This document shows positions 25,741 to 37,531 of a stretch of DNA of 64,000 bases, in pieces (position 1 is the stretch's first letter; every line of letters starts with the position of its first letter). A model generated the notes under the pieces. That model did no database searches. It was not told the origin of the DNA and saw only the letters and a program-made list of their open reading frames with translations. The DNA lies in assembly GCF_051622035.1 (NCBI RefSeq), contig NC_135367.1:10080501-10144500 (forward strand), given 5' to 3'. A program made the position numbers and the translations under genes. The DNA comes from Arctopsyche grandis (Eukaryota; Arthropoda; Insecta; Trichoptera; Hydropsychidae).

Positions 25741-28460
25741 ATGTTAGGGAAATTACATCTCAAAGGAAAGTCCTCTGACGATGCACTGTGAAACACCTTT
25801 CCAGTCGCATATGTGATATTTCGATGGGGTAGGATGGGAGATATGTAGTGGGAGATCGAGTGACGTCACGTGTGTATTTCACCATTGTCATAGCTGGTAC
25901 AAATTTACCGCTTGGTCGCCCAGCAATTACAGTGCTCCATGTCAGCCTAACCGACTCTGACACCATCGATGCCAACTCTGCTGATGCACATATTATTCTC
26001 AAACGTTCGTCCTCTATGTCTTGGCAATTCAGTCCTTCGGAGCCGGATCGATTTTCTCGCATATCGCAAAAATGTAAGAAACTCTCTTACTCTGTCTATC
26101 TGCATCGTTATCGAAGAGTTGAATAACAAAGTAAAAATTAAGTGAAGTGCCAGGTGGGATAAAAGTTTAAATTGGATTATGTTCCATTTGCAATAATTTC
26201 ACTATCTTATTGTCTGCCAAGTTTGCGGTGCAAGTTGCCAGTCGCGTCTTATTTGTTTTTTTTTCTTCTGAATGCTGTGGCGTCATTCCTATGGAGTATT
26301 TCTTTACTTCGTATGGTAGTATTGTTTTAAATTTATTCACAGTTACACAGTTTTTACATACTAAGAAAAAAAACTTATTTCAATATGAAATTTTAGATAA
26401 TTGAATTAAATAAAAAATTGAAGCGATGCGACGCGATACAACGCGACTCTAATGGCGAAAACACACTGAGAGGCACGGGGCACGTGTTTTTCTAGTGTTT
26501 GTGACTTCCAGCCAAGAAAGGGTGTTCTCAGTTCATTGTTAATTTGTTCGATCTTATTAATACGACAAGTTTCTCCTACATTTCTTCAAATATGGGAATC
26601 ACCGTTATCTATCACTGTCAAACCTATGTATGTTAATACAAGGATTAAATATCACCTAAAACACTCCAGGGGTTGATTTTTGATAGGGTACCGCAGGAAA
26701 ATATATGCGTGCTAGTGGTTTTTTTACATGTTCGAAATGTGTTTATTTGACATGTGTTTTCGCCCTAATAGTCCAAAGATATGAATTTTCATCATACCAA
26801 TTTTTACTATGCTCACAATATCTTAATTCTATATATTTTAATTTAATAGTATCAAGTCCAGCGATCATTTTATATTTTATAATTTTAGATTTTTATTATT
26901 GTTAGTATTTATAATGTTTCTCTCATTTTTTTATTATTTACAAGTGTCAAGTTAGTTAGTAGGATAAATAGCTCAAACACCTATTTAGGACCTACATATG
27001 TAGATACATACATAGTTTCACTCAATCAAAATTAATCATGTTGCGTTGCGTCCCGCAATGTCACACCAGTTTGCACTTCATCAGTATTGTCACAGTTGGC
27101 AGTACTGATAGTCAGTAATTGGTATGTAGATAGCAGCAGTTCATCCCAACAGATAAAATCACCATGCCTTTTTATTCAAATAAAAAGCAATTCAAGCTAA
27201 TATGAAGCCGAAAATTTTTCATTTGGACTTTGACAGCAAATCCGAGCCCAAGAAAAATAGCAATTTTGGACCTTTTTTGTAGGGAGAGGACTTGTTTTAA
27301 AATCTTAAAAATACAGCATTCCTCTTTTTTAATGTTTTTATTTTTATATTGTTTATACCCAGTGAGTGTAGATTCGTAATTGAGGTCAGTTTTTTTTTAA
27401 TATATCCTTGCTATGATTTTACCCTGAATTGAGGCCCTTCAAATAGCATGGGTCCCAGAAATTTGTTGCCCTCTCCCTCCCCTCTCATCAACTTTATACT
27501 ATTTTTTTAATTTATACGATTTGAAAGTTATGGCGTTAGTATGTATTAGTACATACATCCAAGTAAATGAAACGAAATATAAAATCGTTCGTAAGTCCCT
27601 TGGCCTTTAAGACCCAGATTGTCGGAACGGATCCGCACTCGAATTATTTTCTGCCGGAAAAAGATTTTCCGACGTCAAATGTCATCGGCGGGTTTCCGCC
27701 GCGAAAGTCCGCCTTTCTCGGAAATGCCGAATTTAAAATTCTAACGTGTCGTGTTCCGGTGACATTTCACCCCAGCCAACCCTCGCCCCGCCCCACCTCT
27801 GACGGTGGTATTTTTCAATTTTAAACTGGCACCCGTATGGTCACCCTCGTCGCGTGACATTCAATATGTTTTGCGGTGACAGTTGACGCGATCCCGGTCA
27901 CCAGATCGACTCGTTTCGTCAATCAACTTTTTTACCCTCGTCCACTTCCAATTTAAATCACGGAAGAACGATCCAACACACACACTTGCCTAAGGGAAAC
28001 ATTCATTCGACAAATGCCGATGCCATTTCAATGGTATATTATACGAAAGTGGCTTGAATCTACAACTTTTCCTTATAATACCAATTACTCAAATGACTTA
28101 TGTAAATCTACCTTCATTTTTAAAATGAATACTTATTTACGCACGGTAGAGTGAGTTAGATTAGTGAACGTGTTACGAAACGTTGCACCCCCACTTTTCT
28201 ATGGCACTGAGCTAGAGTGGGATGCTGGAAAGGAGCACACAAACCCAACCTGTTTCATAGCTGGTACAAACAGATACCGAGTCTCGCTTTTTTTACTTTT
28301 TTTTACGAGTGTGTCCACAAAATTATTGCAACTCATGTGTAGAGAACCCTCCCTCTCTATAATAGTCTTAACCTATCCTTAATTCACGATTATGTCATAT
28401 TCTTCGTACTCACCATATTTGAAGAAATGTATATAGACAAACCCCAATGAGTTTGGCCGA
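25741..28460. other. no gene seen
   Basis: 27560-28000 is repeat-poor and CpG-rich; ORFs here are without domains. Confidence 0.35.
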
Positions 28461-28465
28461 TCTAA

Positions 28466-28645
28466 GGGCCGGGCCGCACCGTGTGACTTGCGAGCGACTT
28501 GGTTGAGGGCGACCAGACCAATGCATGCAGGTAGATAGGACATGCTACACCCGTCAACTTGTTTGTTGCACACATTTCCATACATGTGTGCGACAAGTGT
28601 CGCGCAACTAGTCGGCCGACAAAGTTGCACGGTGCGGCCCGGCCC
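28466..28645. mobile_element. 180-bp GC-rich TIR MITE
   Basis: GGGCCGGGCCGCACCGTG recurs inverted at the right end (CACGGTGCGGCCCGGCCC). No clear target duplication; superfamily unknown. Confidence 0.65.
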
Positions 28646-28649
28646 AAAC

Positions 28650-31115
28650 TGAACAGTGCCAATGCTGCCAACACTCGGGTATTAATACTATCGTGGGAAC
28701 TTTGCGAAATAGTTTGACTTCCTACGTACAACCATGTAGTTAGACTCCTCACCCCACATCACTTCATCGCAAATAAAATCGTGTATAAATTACCTTCATT
28801 GTTTCACCATGTCGCCCTCTATAGTATTTATCAATTAGCTAGTGTTGGATCCGTTGATATCTCAACGGGTGGTTTTGGAAAGGAATTGATACATGAACCA
28901 CACTCGAGGCAACTGTCGCTAATGGTTTCAGCATGCACAACCAAGCCTGTTGAGAGGGGGTACCAGCCGATGCTAATAATTAGGGCCCGGACCCCGAAAT
29001 GGGCCGGATCAAATGTTATAAACTTTAAATCATAACGAAAAACTAATCAAAATAAAATAACAAAAACTAATAATTTATAATAATGGAATAAAAAAACTTG
29101 CACTGAATGGAAACAAAAATAATTAAATAAAACTGGGTAGGGGCTTAGCTACGATGCTTCCTCAAGGCTCAGGTTTTCTCTTGGCGGCTCTGTGCACAAC
29201 CGTCCGCTTACACATGAGCATATGGATATATGTGTGCTCTTGTCAGTGTTATCTGCGCGATCTCCTGCATTCTTTTGAACTCTTGATAAATCTTATATTT
29301 GCATTTTATTGTATAATTTTCTTTTTATGTAGCCATAGTGACAACTTGGAGCTAATCTGTAAAGTCACTATAGCAAATTTGTAAATAAATTAATGTAATA
29401 TTTAATTTTTGAAATCTCCATACTTGTACATGCAAAAAAAACAAACATACATCCAGGGCCGTGCTTTAATTTTATCAGCATTTGTTTAAATCATATTAAT
29501 AACAAAAAAAAAATAAGTGCATGCGAGTATTATAAAAATCTTACCTTGTGAGAAATAGTGTTGAAAATTTTAATCACAGTAAAGATTAACCAGAAAAACA
29601 GACAGAAAACCAAAACGTTTAATTCTGAACAGGACCAGACAAGAGAGACTGGACGTTTTCAAGTTCATTCATGAAAATAAAGTGTTTTTACCCATAATCT
29701 CACATCTAGGACATTGCTCTTCCGATGACCAACCAATACTTGACATCCTTGAAGAAATACATCTGACAATCGCAAATATAAAAGACCTAGCTCTATGCGG
29801 ACCGAAGCTTACCTACTATCACGTTATTTCCCCGAATTATAGTTCGGGTGTGTTACAAGCTGTAACTTGCAACAACAATCCACAAGTATATAACAAGACA
29901 ACCTAAATGTATTTTAAAACTTACGATGTCTTGTTTCATATTTTTTAAAGAATGCAATTTTTTCTACTCTAATTGCTTTCAGCCGCCTTTACATTTAGGC
30001 CGCCTGTGTGCGTTGCACACATTTGTACATATGGTAGGCGCGGTCCTGCGTACATCCCTTTCGTTTTTATATATATTATTATATATGTATATCATTTTAA
30101 AATTTAGATGTTTCGTTTGCAAAAGCTACATATCTGACAGACATGGCGTATATGTATAAAATTGAAAATGTTTCACGGGATAACTAAGTATTTTTATCGC
30201 TTCGTTTACAACCCCCCGTTGCAGTTCTAAGTTACACTCCGTATTGATCTCGAACGGGTTTTCATTTGTATTATACGATCGTCACGAAACTCCAGTCACA
30301 AAATAACTAAGGTGGAGAGCAGCGGGGGTGGTAAGTAACTTTTAATTACGTTTGCCCTCTCCGGAGAGTGGCAAGTTAGTTGCTCCGGAGTTCACTACCA
30401 GGGACCATCGTCGTGGACGAGACGAGGGCAGAGGGAGGGGGATAGGAAAATGGGGAGGGGTGGTAGAAACCACACCGAAATTAATTCAAAGCGACTACAA
30501 CATTCAACGTAAATTCCGACGTATTAATTGAATTATCGACGTACTCCGAAATAAGCTCGAATCAATCAGACCGATGAGCCGAGCACATTAGTCACGTTTG
30601 CGAATCTCAAGGAGTTTGTAAATTGAACAAAACTTGCCGTTAAACTATTACCAATGCTAATACACGAAGTTTACCTACTGTCTTATAACAGAAACCTAAG
30701 ATCATAATCATATCTAGAAGACCGAGCAATGCGCGGTAAATGGAGCCGAGGAAATTTTATATTTCATTTAATCAATTATTAGTCATTTACTTTTACTCTT
30801 TGTTCCATTGATGTATAATACACTAGATGGACCCTGACGAGTGATTTTGGTCGGAGATCTTGTCTTCACTAACTGAGGGGTGCGGGGGGTTTAACTAGCG
30901 GGGAAGTTGGGAAAAAAAGGTTTTTTTCCCTACGACCTATTGAGAGAAACTGTGCATGCGCCATGTATTTTGCATGCGCCAAAAGGGAGACCAGTATAAA
31001 GCGTGAGGGCGGATCTACATATGTGTATTATATATCTATGCTTTGTCCTCATTTAAGTATACTATTCCGGTGTCATTATTATTTTTTTATCAATTTCTAA
31101 CCATATGTCTTTTAT
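28650..31115. other. no gene seen; CpG stretch at 30180-30620
   Basis: GCATGCGCC appears twice near 30955-30980. No recognised complete element. Confidence 0.35.
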
Positions 31116-31123
31116 TAATAAAC

Positions 31124-32600
31124 TAGCTGAACTCGGCATGCGTTGCAATGCCAAATAACGCATGCAATTCCCATTCCCGTTTAAAGTGATGGTTGAAGCT
31201 CAACTAACGTCTCTTCAAAGCCGTGTCGTCATAAACCAACTGGTAGCGTGGTTACCAACGAACACATTTCCTTGACTACACAATGGCGTTTCAAACTTTC
31301 GCCTCGATAAAATCGAAATTACGAATATTATTATTAACAGGTTTTTTCACAGTTTTTTTCACAGTAAGCTTCCCGGACATGCATACAACAAATCCTGAAA
31401 GTTCCATCGTAATCGGTTTAGTGGTTTAGGAACCTATACGAGACTAGAGGTTGTGATCGAGAAATCTTGTCTCGAGATTTATCGAGAATTCTCGAGAAAT
31501 TTTGATTCTCGTTTCTCGAGAATATTTTATTATGAAAATTCGAGATTCTCGTATCTCGAGAAATTTTTTATTAGAATCTCGAAAATATCGAGAATATTCT
31601 TAATTTATCACTACATGTTTTTGTTCAATAAACTGACTGATTTGTACACTTGTTAACTCGTAAATAATTTTGTGAAGTATTGTAATATGTATAGATGGTC
31701 AGTATTTTTATTATTTGTCCGGTAAGTTATTATTCGGTCATCATATAAGTACATATGTATACATACACATGTTACAACGAAATCACACCATTTTTAAGTT
31801 ACATATACATATGTATGTGCATGTAGGTACTAGTCACTAGTGCGAAAGTATTCGGTTATGATATCACTAAAGCGCTAGTGAAAATATATTTTCACTGACA
31901 ATATGACCCCACTTAAACAAACACACATAAAACAAAGATTTTTGATTTATTATTTATTTATTCCTTAGATATTAATAAATTTATAGTCAGTATTTTAATA
32001 TGCATAGATTGTCAGTATTTTTATATACCTCCATTACGTTTTTATTATTTGTCCGGTCACAATAACACGGGCAAAGCCGGGTAGTAACACTGGGAATTTT
32101 ATAAAATTATTTTTTACATATTGTTATTTTTACTATTTTAAATTACTTTTGTATATTTTTATTTTCTTTTCGTGCCTTCTTTTAAAATATTTTTTTTATA
32201 TAATTTTACTTTTTTTTCTATTCAATGTTCTATTGTATCTCTCTATATATTTCTTTCGTCATGTCTTTAATAAAGTTATAAGCCCCTGATATAATATACA
32301 TATGTAGTGTTTGTGTCCTTTTGATTTTTGTATGTTGTCAAGTTTATATGCTAAAAAAATCAATTCACTATATAAAAAAAAATTATACTTTCTCGAGAAT
32401 TCTCGAGAATCTCGAGAAACAAAAAAAGAAAATCTCGAATTCTCGAGATTCAAATATTTCGAGAAAATAAGATTCTCAAATCTCGAGATTCAAATATTCC
32501 AAGAAAAGGAGATTCTCGAATCTCAAAAATCAAAAAAAGTCGAGAAATCACAACCTCTAATACGAGACAGACAGACATTCAATTTTATATACATATATAC
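31124..32600 (+). repeat. RTE-like tail, split by a 1.1-kb insertion
   Basis: 31124-31444 and 32569-32600 are the two parts of one tail (ACTAGCTGAACTCGGCATGC ... AGACAGACATTCAATTTTAT); compare 11761-12060. Confidence 0.6.
31445..32559. mobile_element. 1115-bp TIR element with TCTCGAGA-rich ends
   Basis: Starts TAGAGGTTGTGATCGAGAAA and ends TCGAGAAATCACAACCTCTA. Exact duplication ATACGAGAC (31436-31444, 32560-32568). About 160 bp at each end is built from TCTCGAGA and TTCTCGAGAA palindromes. No transposase ORF. hAT-like ends with an 8-9 bp duplication; Mutator-type is the alternative. Confidence 0.82.
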
Positions 32601-33059
32601 ATTCATTGAAAATGTTAATTTTTTTTTTAAACTGAATAAAATCATTAATTTTTAAACTTTTATTCATTACAAATACTAAGCCCGCTTTAAAGGTCAATTA
32701 AGTCGAGGCATAAAGCCGTCAACATGAGGCCACCACCCCATCAACGAATACAGTCGGAGAACGAGACGGTTGTCCAGCTAATTCATTCAAAGTGGTAGAT
32801 TTTTTTTATATTATATATACATCCTAAGCATCAACGCGTGAGCTAATGGAAAATTAGATTTGATAAGTTGACTCCCTTAAAATTAAAAATTACATCCCCT
32901 ATTTCAATAATTTTGTGTCAGGAAATGGCAGAACTGAATTTTTATCAAAATTTCTAAGCCAAATTTTAGAATAAAATTGACAAACATATAAACATATTAC
33001 AGAATTTTTAGTTTCATAAAGAAAGAGGTATAAATGAGAGTAAAAAAGTATCTTTATCG

Positions 33060-33540
33060 CTGTTTTAATGAGTTACAAAGGGGTGATAGAAAGAGGCGTA
33101 TGGATAGCTAGCTGACATCGCTCCAATCTGACACAAGATTCCGATGTAAATTTGAATTACTTTATTAATGACTAAACTCCTCTAACTTAATGCTGGAGTT
33201 ATAACCTTCCTTCAATGTTAGCTAACCCCCATATGTCGGTAAAATATCAAAGCGACCTGAAGATAGGTTTTTGAGCTATTTTTCCTATTATGCTGTAGAT
33301 TAACATTAGAATAATATAATACTATGATTACTAACCAAATTAAATTAAATTGTAAAATAGAAAATGATCAGTAGATCAGTAGCTATTAAAATAGATATAA
33401 GATGTATTGTGAACATAATTTCGTAATAATAAAATGCATTAAAAAAAAAGCGACCTGAAGAGTGTAAATGATTCAAAATCATATCACAATTTTTTGACGG
33501 GCAGGAATGTCACTAAACTAACAGAGTGAAGCTAGTAAAA
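33060..33540. repeat. interspersed repeat (empty-site partner of 25165-25740)
   Basis: Inverted match to 25165-25740; lacks the solo LTR and instead carries the short retroposon 33264-33446. Confidence 0.7.
33264..33446 (+). mobile_element. short A-tailed retroposon, copy 1
   Basis: TAGGTTTTTGAGCTATTTTT ... TAAAATGCATTAAAAAA, flanked by AAAGCGACCTGAAGA on both sides (33249-33263, 33447-33461; 15-bp duplication). No tRNA-type promoter boxes seen. Confidence 0.78.
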
Positions 33541-33708
33541 AATACAAATCAATCCTTAATAGCTTCGTATGTATTCATTTAATGCAGTACTTAAATTAAA
33601 ATAAAATACATTTTTCATACAATTCCTTGTTATGTATAAAATTTGTACATATAAACCTTCAATCGTATTAACAGTTGATGAATCAAAAAAAAAATTACAT
33701 AATAAATT

Positions 33709-35372
33709 TTACAAATGAACGATAACGGGCAACTCGTCGTCTTCGTCGTCATCCAAATTGGCAAAATTCCACATGAACTTCTCGGTCAAACTGCATTGAA
33801 ACCGTTCTATGGCTACTTTCAGCCTGCTTTCAACCTTCGAAGACTGCACAGTTTTGAAAAAGCTTCGCAGTATCACATATATAACGTTCTCGTTCATGAC
33901 AATGTCGGCCAAAAACTCCTCGGGTATCTCCATGAGCTGCACCTGCAGCGTGGTGATAAAATGCATATACACATTTCTGTATCTTATTATCGCCTCCTCG
34001 CACGAGCAAAACAGCCTGACCAACTTTTTCCAATGCTCAAACGCGTCCAGGGAATGCCCGATCAGAAAACACACATATGCAAACTCTAATTCGCCGACTA
34101 AATCCATCGGTCTGCAATAAACAAGTAATTCAAAATAAATATCGGATTTCGAACATATGCAGATGCGATTATGCATACGTATATGAAATATGTATTACTT
34201 ATTATGATACCGCATCATTAATTCCAATGCATATGACTGGTCGAGGTAATGTTTGGTGATTTCTGAAGGTGTCGCATCGTCTGGATAGTTTTTATCGGGA
34301 AATGTGGAAAATCGTAAGAATGTTCCTAAAATAAATACAAAAATTTGTAAATACTGAAATCAGCTCTCACATTTTCAACATATTATACAATACATATATT
34401 CAGAAGTAAAGCGTGTTGAACACACCTGGAGTAGGTTTCAAATGTGGTAAAAGTTCTTCTTCCTTTTCTTCTATTGTTAATGTTCGTGTTCTTCTCCTAG
34501 GTTTATCATTAGCTACATTTTCACCGGATAATCTATCATCACATTCTAAAATTTTATTTTCATTCTCCGATTTTTCATCACAATTATCCGTTGGCGTGGA
34601 TTTTGATTCATCACATTTCACATTATTATCCAACAGCGTGGATTCCGACGAACCTTCACACCCATTTTCAATAGCTAAAATAGAATTCGATACTTTACGC
34701 TTTTCACCTTTCGGACGATCCTTATCATTACATGATATCAATTCTAATGCAGACCTTATTTTCCCATTTTCAGGAGTAAACTTGGCAGCTAAAGGTTCTA
34801 AAAAATAAATTCCAACACATAAAAATACAAACATTAGAAAATACATACAACAATAGTGAAAATACACACCTGTAATGTGAGCCGATAACGATATCCATTT
34901 CTTTAAAACTTCATACGGATACGGTGCTAAGAACTTATCCAAATTGTAAAGATTGTCGCGAAATCTTTGAACGGTCTCTTCATCGGCAATTTCATGACTG
35001 AAATCTTCCTTTTCTTTATCCCAAATTTTAACGAGCATTTCTCTCTGTTTGAAATTGTGCATGAATCCTAATCTACAAATAACACAAAACAAATTTTATT
35101 GATGTCAATACACTAAGAGTATAAATAAATTATTTGAATAATCACCTGGGAGCGTCGTCTCCGGTATTGAGATCTGAAGCGGAATAATGCACAAAATGAA
35201 GTCCTGGCGGTATCATTTTAATGCCCCTGAATTCTGAATCAATCCTCCAACATTGAAGGTCAATACCTATGTAAGTCCCTCTAGGAGCCCCCGCGGCTAC
35301 TAGGGTTCCGCCCTCTTCCAACAGACGACGAGCAACCTCTGGATCGATATCCATACTTTCCATGTTCTCCAT
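33709..35372 (-). CDS. AAR2: AAR2 splicing factor homolog (U5 snRNP assembly)
   Basis: Seen: five minus-strand exons, 35372-35146, 35072-34870, 34797-34426, 34325-34199 and 34111-33709, every intron GT-AG and every phase joining, giving 1332 nt (443 aa plus stop). The N-terminus has DPEVARRLLEEGGTLV and FRGIKMIPPGLHFVHYS; then PYPYEVLKKWISL, DDATPSEITKHYLDQSYALE, and GELEFAYVCFLIG followed by AFEHWKKLVRLFC. Known: these blocks match animal AAR2 in order. AAR2 binds the RNase H-like and Jab1/MPN regions of Prp8 in the cytoplasmic U5 snRNP precursor and is later exchanged for Brr2. Odd: the protein is about 60 residues longer than human AAR2 (384 aa), mostly from an acidic, Ser/Asn/Glu-rich stretch encoded by exon 3, where AAR2 proteins carry a variable loop. 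The C-terminus is also acidic (NLDDDEDDELP). The first ATG is chosen because it sits just before the conserved DPEVARR block. A variant ATTAAA poly(A) signal lies at 33578-33583. Confidence 0.94.
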
Positions 35373-35456
35373 ATTGCTTTGCTGTACGACAACTTCAAAC
35401 CAATGCGATTAACTTGAAAGTGCGTTATGCAGGTAAGCCATCCTAACCAATTTCTG

Positions 35457-35468
35457 TCAAACGTCAAA
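35457..35468. promoter_or_regulatory. TTTGACGTTTGA motif upstream of AAR2
   Basis: The plus strand reads TCAAACGTCAAA, 85-96 bp upstream of the AAR2 ATG. Read along the AAR2 coding strand it is TTTGACGTTTGA and continues as CAG. The same 12-mer, in the opposite orientation relative to transcription, precedes ZNF-B and ZNF-C, with an 11/12 match before ZNF-D. The position suggests a promoter element near the transcription start; this is inferred from recurrence only. Confidence 0.45.
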
Positions 35469-35578
35469 ATAACCTCTCAGAATAAAATGTTGCCATTGTA
35501 AAAATTAATCGATTAAATGGCCAGTATTAATCAATTTTGGTAAGTATATAAATCAATTTTCAACCAGTATTTTATTAA

Positions 35579-35762
35579 CAAAATGGTCATTATTAAATAT
35601 CGGAATAAATAACAAATGGATAGTATGAAAATAATCAATGGTCAGTATGAAACAAATAACTAGTTAGAAGAAAAATCAATAAAGAGTCAGTGTAAAATAA
35701 TAAAGGGTTAGTATAACATAATAAAGGTTCACTATAAAACAATAAACAGTCAGTATTAAACC
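35579..35762. repeat. 21-bp minisatellite upstream of AAR2
   Basis: Three clear 21-bp units (35684-35704, 35705-35725, 35726-35746) plus a partial fourth follow a pattern like GGTTAGTATAAAACAATAAA; older diverged units extend left to about 35579. The array lies about 200-390 bp 5' of the AAR2 start codon. No function is visible. Confidence 0.6.
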
Positions 35763-35769
35763 CATGTGA

Positions 35770-36800
35770 GACTCATAAAAAACTACTTCAAAAAATTTTT
35801 TGGGACAGGTCATTTCATTACCACTTGTGCAATTTTTCAAAACGATATTGGTTATCCACAATTAGAATACTTTATTTTTAAATTATTATTTTCTATATCT
35901 TCTCTCGTGGTGGTTTTTCCACCAGCCGCACAAAATGTGTTTGGAAAATCATCGATGCTTGAATCTGCTGCTCCTGATTTTGCCCATTGAATTTTTTTGT
36001 GATCTGAATTATTTAAAATTCTCTTAAGAAATAAAAAGATTACTTTTCTATCCACTGTTAAGTCATTTCTTAAAATAGCGGTAGTGTTAATCTCTCCCGA
36101 AAGGTTTCCCCTTTTTAAATAGTCAAGTTAAACGATTCCAATGCATTATTGGTGGAAAGTATGTTTATTGCGGCATCTTCATATTTTGATGGGTTAAGAA
36201 CATAGAAGTAGAATGCATAGAATGGTCATTGTTAACAAAAGTATCGTCTAAAAGCGAGCCATCGAAGAGAGAGACCGAAAGTCAGAAGAGAGACAAGAGA
36301 GAGAGAGACGAAGCTTAGCAAACAATGAACAAACTCTGCCACGCAGAGATTTTTGTAGCAACATTTTTGGAGGCTGAGAGCGATTCTATGCATTCTACTT
36401 TTATGGTTAAGAACCATTGCGAGATCAAAGAAGTTATGAATTGAACTTAATTCCTTTATATCCATTTATAAATAAATAAAGCCATAACCTCGTAAAATAC
36501 TTCCTTCTTCGAAAATCTCTTCCCTCGCCTTTATATTTTCTAATCTATCTATGTTCGCAGAGCTTGTAATTTCATTCTTCAATCTTTTTATTTATGACAT
36601 AACTTTTAATACCAGAAACTTCATTAAATAATTCACCGTCAAGTAGACCAGTAGCTAGAAATAAACAAATAGTTTTTTTCGATCTTCATCCACAGAGGGA
36701 TTACTTCCATTTCCACGGAACATTTATCTATGTAAATAATCAATACAAAGTTGATTAGTCATTTTTGATAACAGATTTGATAGTCAATTTTAGAAAATAA
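35770..36800 (-). pseudogene. degenerate coding-like remnant, family unknown
   Basis: Minus-strand stretches read like decayed protein: about 35990-35852 (IQWAKSGAADSSIDDFPNTF, AAGG), 36465-36415 joined across the 203-bp insertion to about 36100 (MDIKELSSIHNFFDLAMVLN then PSKYEDAAINILSTNNALES), and about 36720-36560 (SVDEDRKKLFVYF, REEIFEEGSILRGYGF). Stops and frame changes separate them. I do not recognise the family; a transposase or a lost host gene are both possible. Confidence 0.25.
36202..36404. mobile_element. 203-bp TIR MITE, 10-bp target duplication
   Basis: Ends are inverted (ATAGAAGTAGAATGCATAGAAT against ATAAAAGTAGAATGCATAGAAT). GGTTAAGAAC flanks both sides (36192-36201 and 36405-36414). 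The interior is GA-rich. A 9-10 bp duplication suggests a Mutator-type element; 8-bp hAT is the alternative. Removing it restores the reading of the coding-like remnant around it. Confidence 0.7.
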
Positions 36801-36892
36801 ATAAATCTAAAGGACGTGAAATAAAGAACTTTACACTTAAATGAAGGACGTATGGTCAGTATAATCATAGGATACATATTTATTTATTTATT

Positions 36893-37531
36893 TAATAGTT
36901 TTGGACCATTGTGGCATTACAGGAAGAACCTAATGCGCCAAAATGGCCTACAATTGAAAAATATATAAAAACATGATATAAAAACAAGTAAACTGTAAAT
37001 AAAGGAAAAAAGCAAAAGCAGAAAACATGGTAAAATAAAATAATAAAAAAAAAGTAACAAAAGGAAAATAATACATCATTCAGAGAGGAAAAAAAAAATA
37101 ACAAAAGTGTAAAAATCAAAAATAAAATCCATAAATCCCATTCTTTGTTTACACTGAACAAAATTAAAATAGTATATAAAAATGTACAAAGGAGAAATAA
37201 AAAGAAAATAAAATATGAATAAAAAATAAAATCACAGCGAGGCCCAAATGGGAGAGAGTAGATTAAGATTCCACTCATACATCACATTCAAATTAAGAAA
37301 GTAATGATGAGCGCAGGTTACCAGATAAATATGTTAAAATAATATCCGATAATCTACGCTCCCCAAGGTGGAAAATATCACATTCAGGGACAGCAGCAAC
37401 GATTTCATTGAGAAGTCGAATAGCTCTTGGAATAGGAGCCATTCGAAAAATAACTGTGCGAGCAGCAGGTACAACCATCAAATGATGATGTCTACCACGC
37501 ACGTAATTATTAGGGACATAAAGTCCCAAAA
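36893..37531 (-). mobile_element. 5'-truncated LINE 3' fragment (Jockey/CR1-like)
   Basis: The minus strand carries the C-terminus of a LINE reverse-transcriptase protein (RHHHLMVVPAARTVIFRM, RAIRLLNEIVAAVPECDIFH; stop at 37293-37295), then a 3' UTR ending in a hairpin (36900-36950) and an ATAAATAAATA tail. It is the same family as 1-379, 3284-4310, 15430-15485 and 43185-43304. Its 5' end lies only about 115 bp from the ZNF-A ATG, so it may supply promoter-proximal sequence. Confidence 0.8.

Noticed and set aside
33715-34120. Plus-strand ORFs of 103-124 aa
   Set aside because: They are antisense to AAR2 exon 5, whose coding sense is clear from protein similarity and splice phase.
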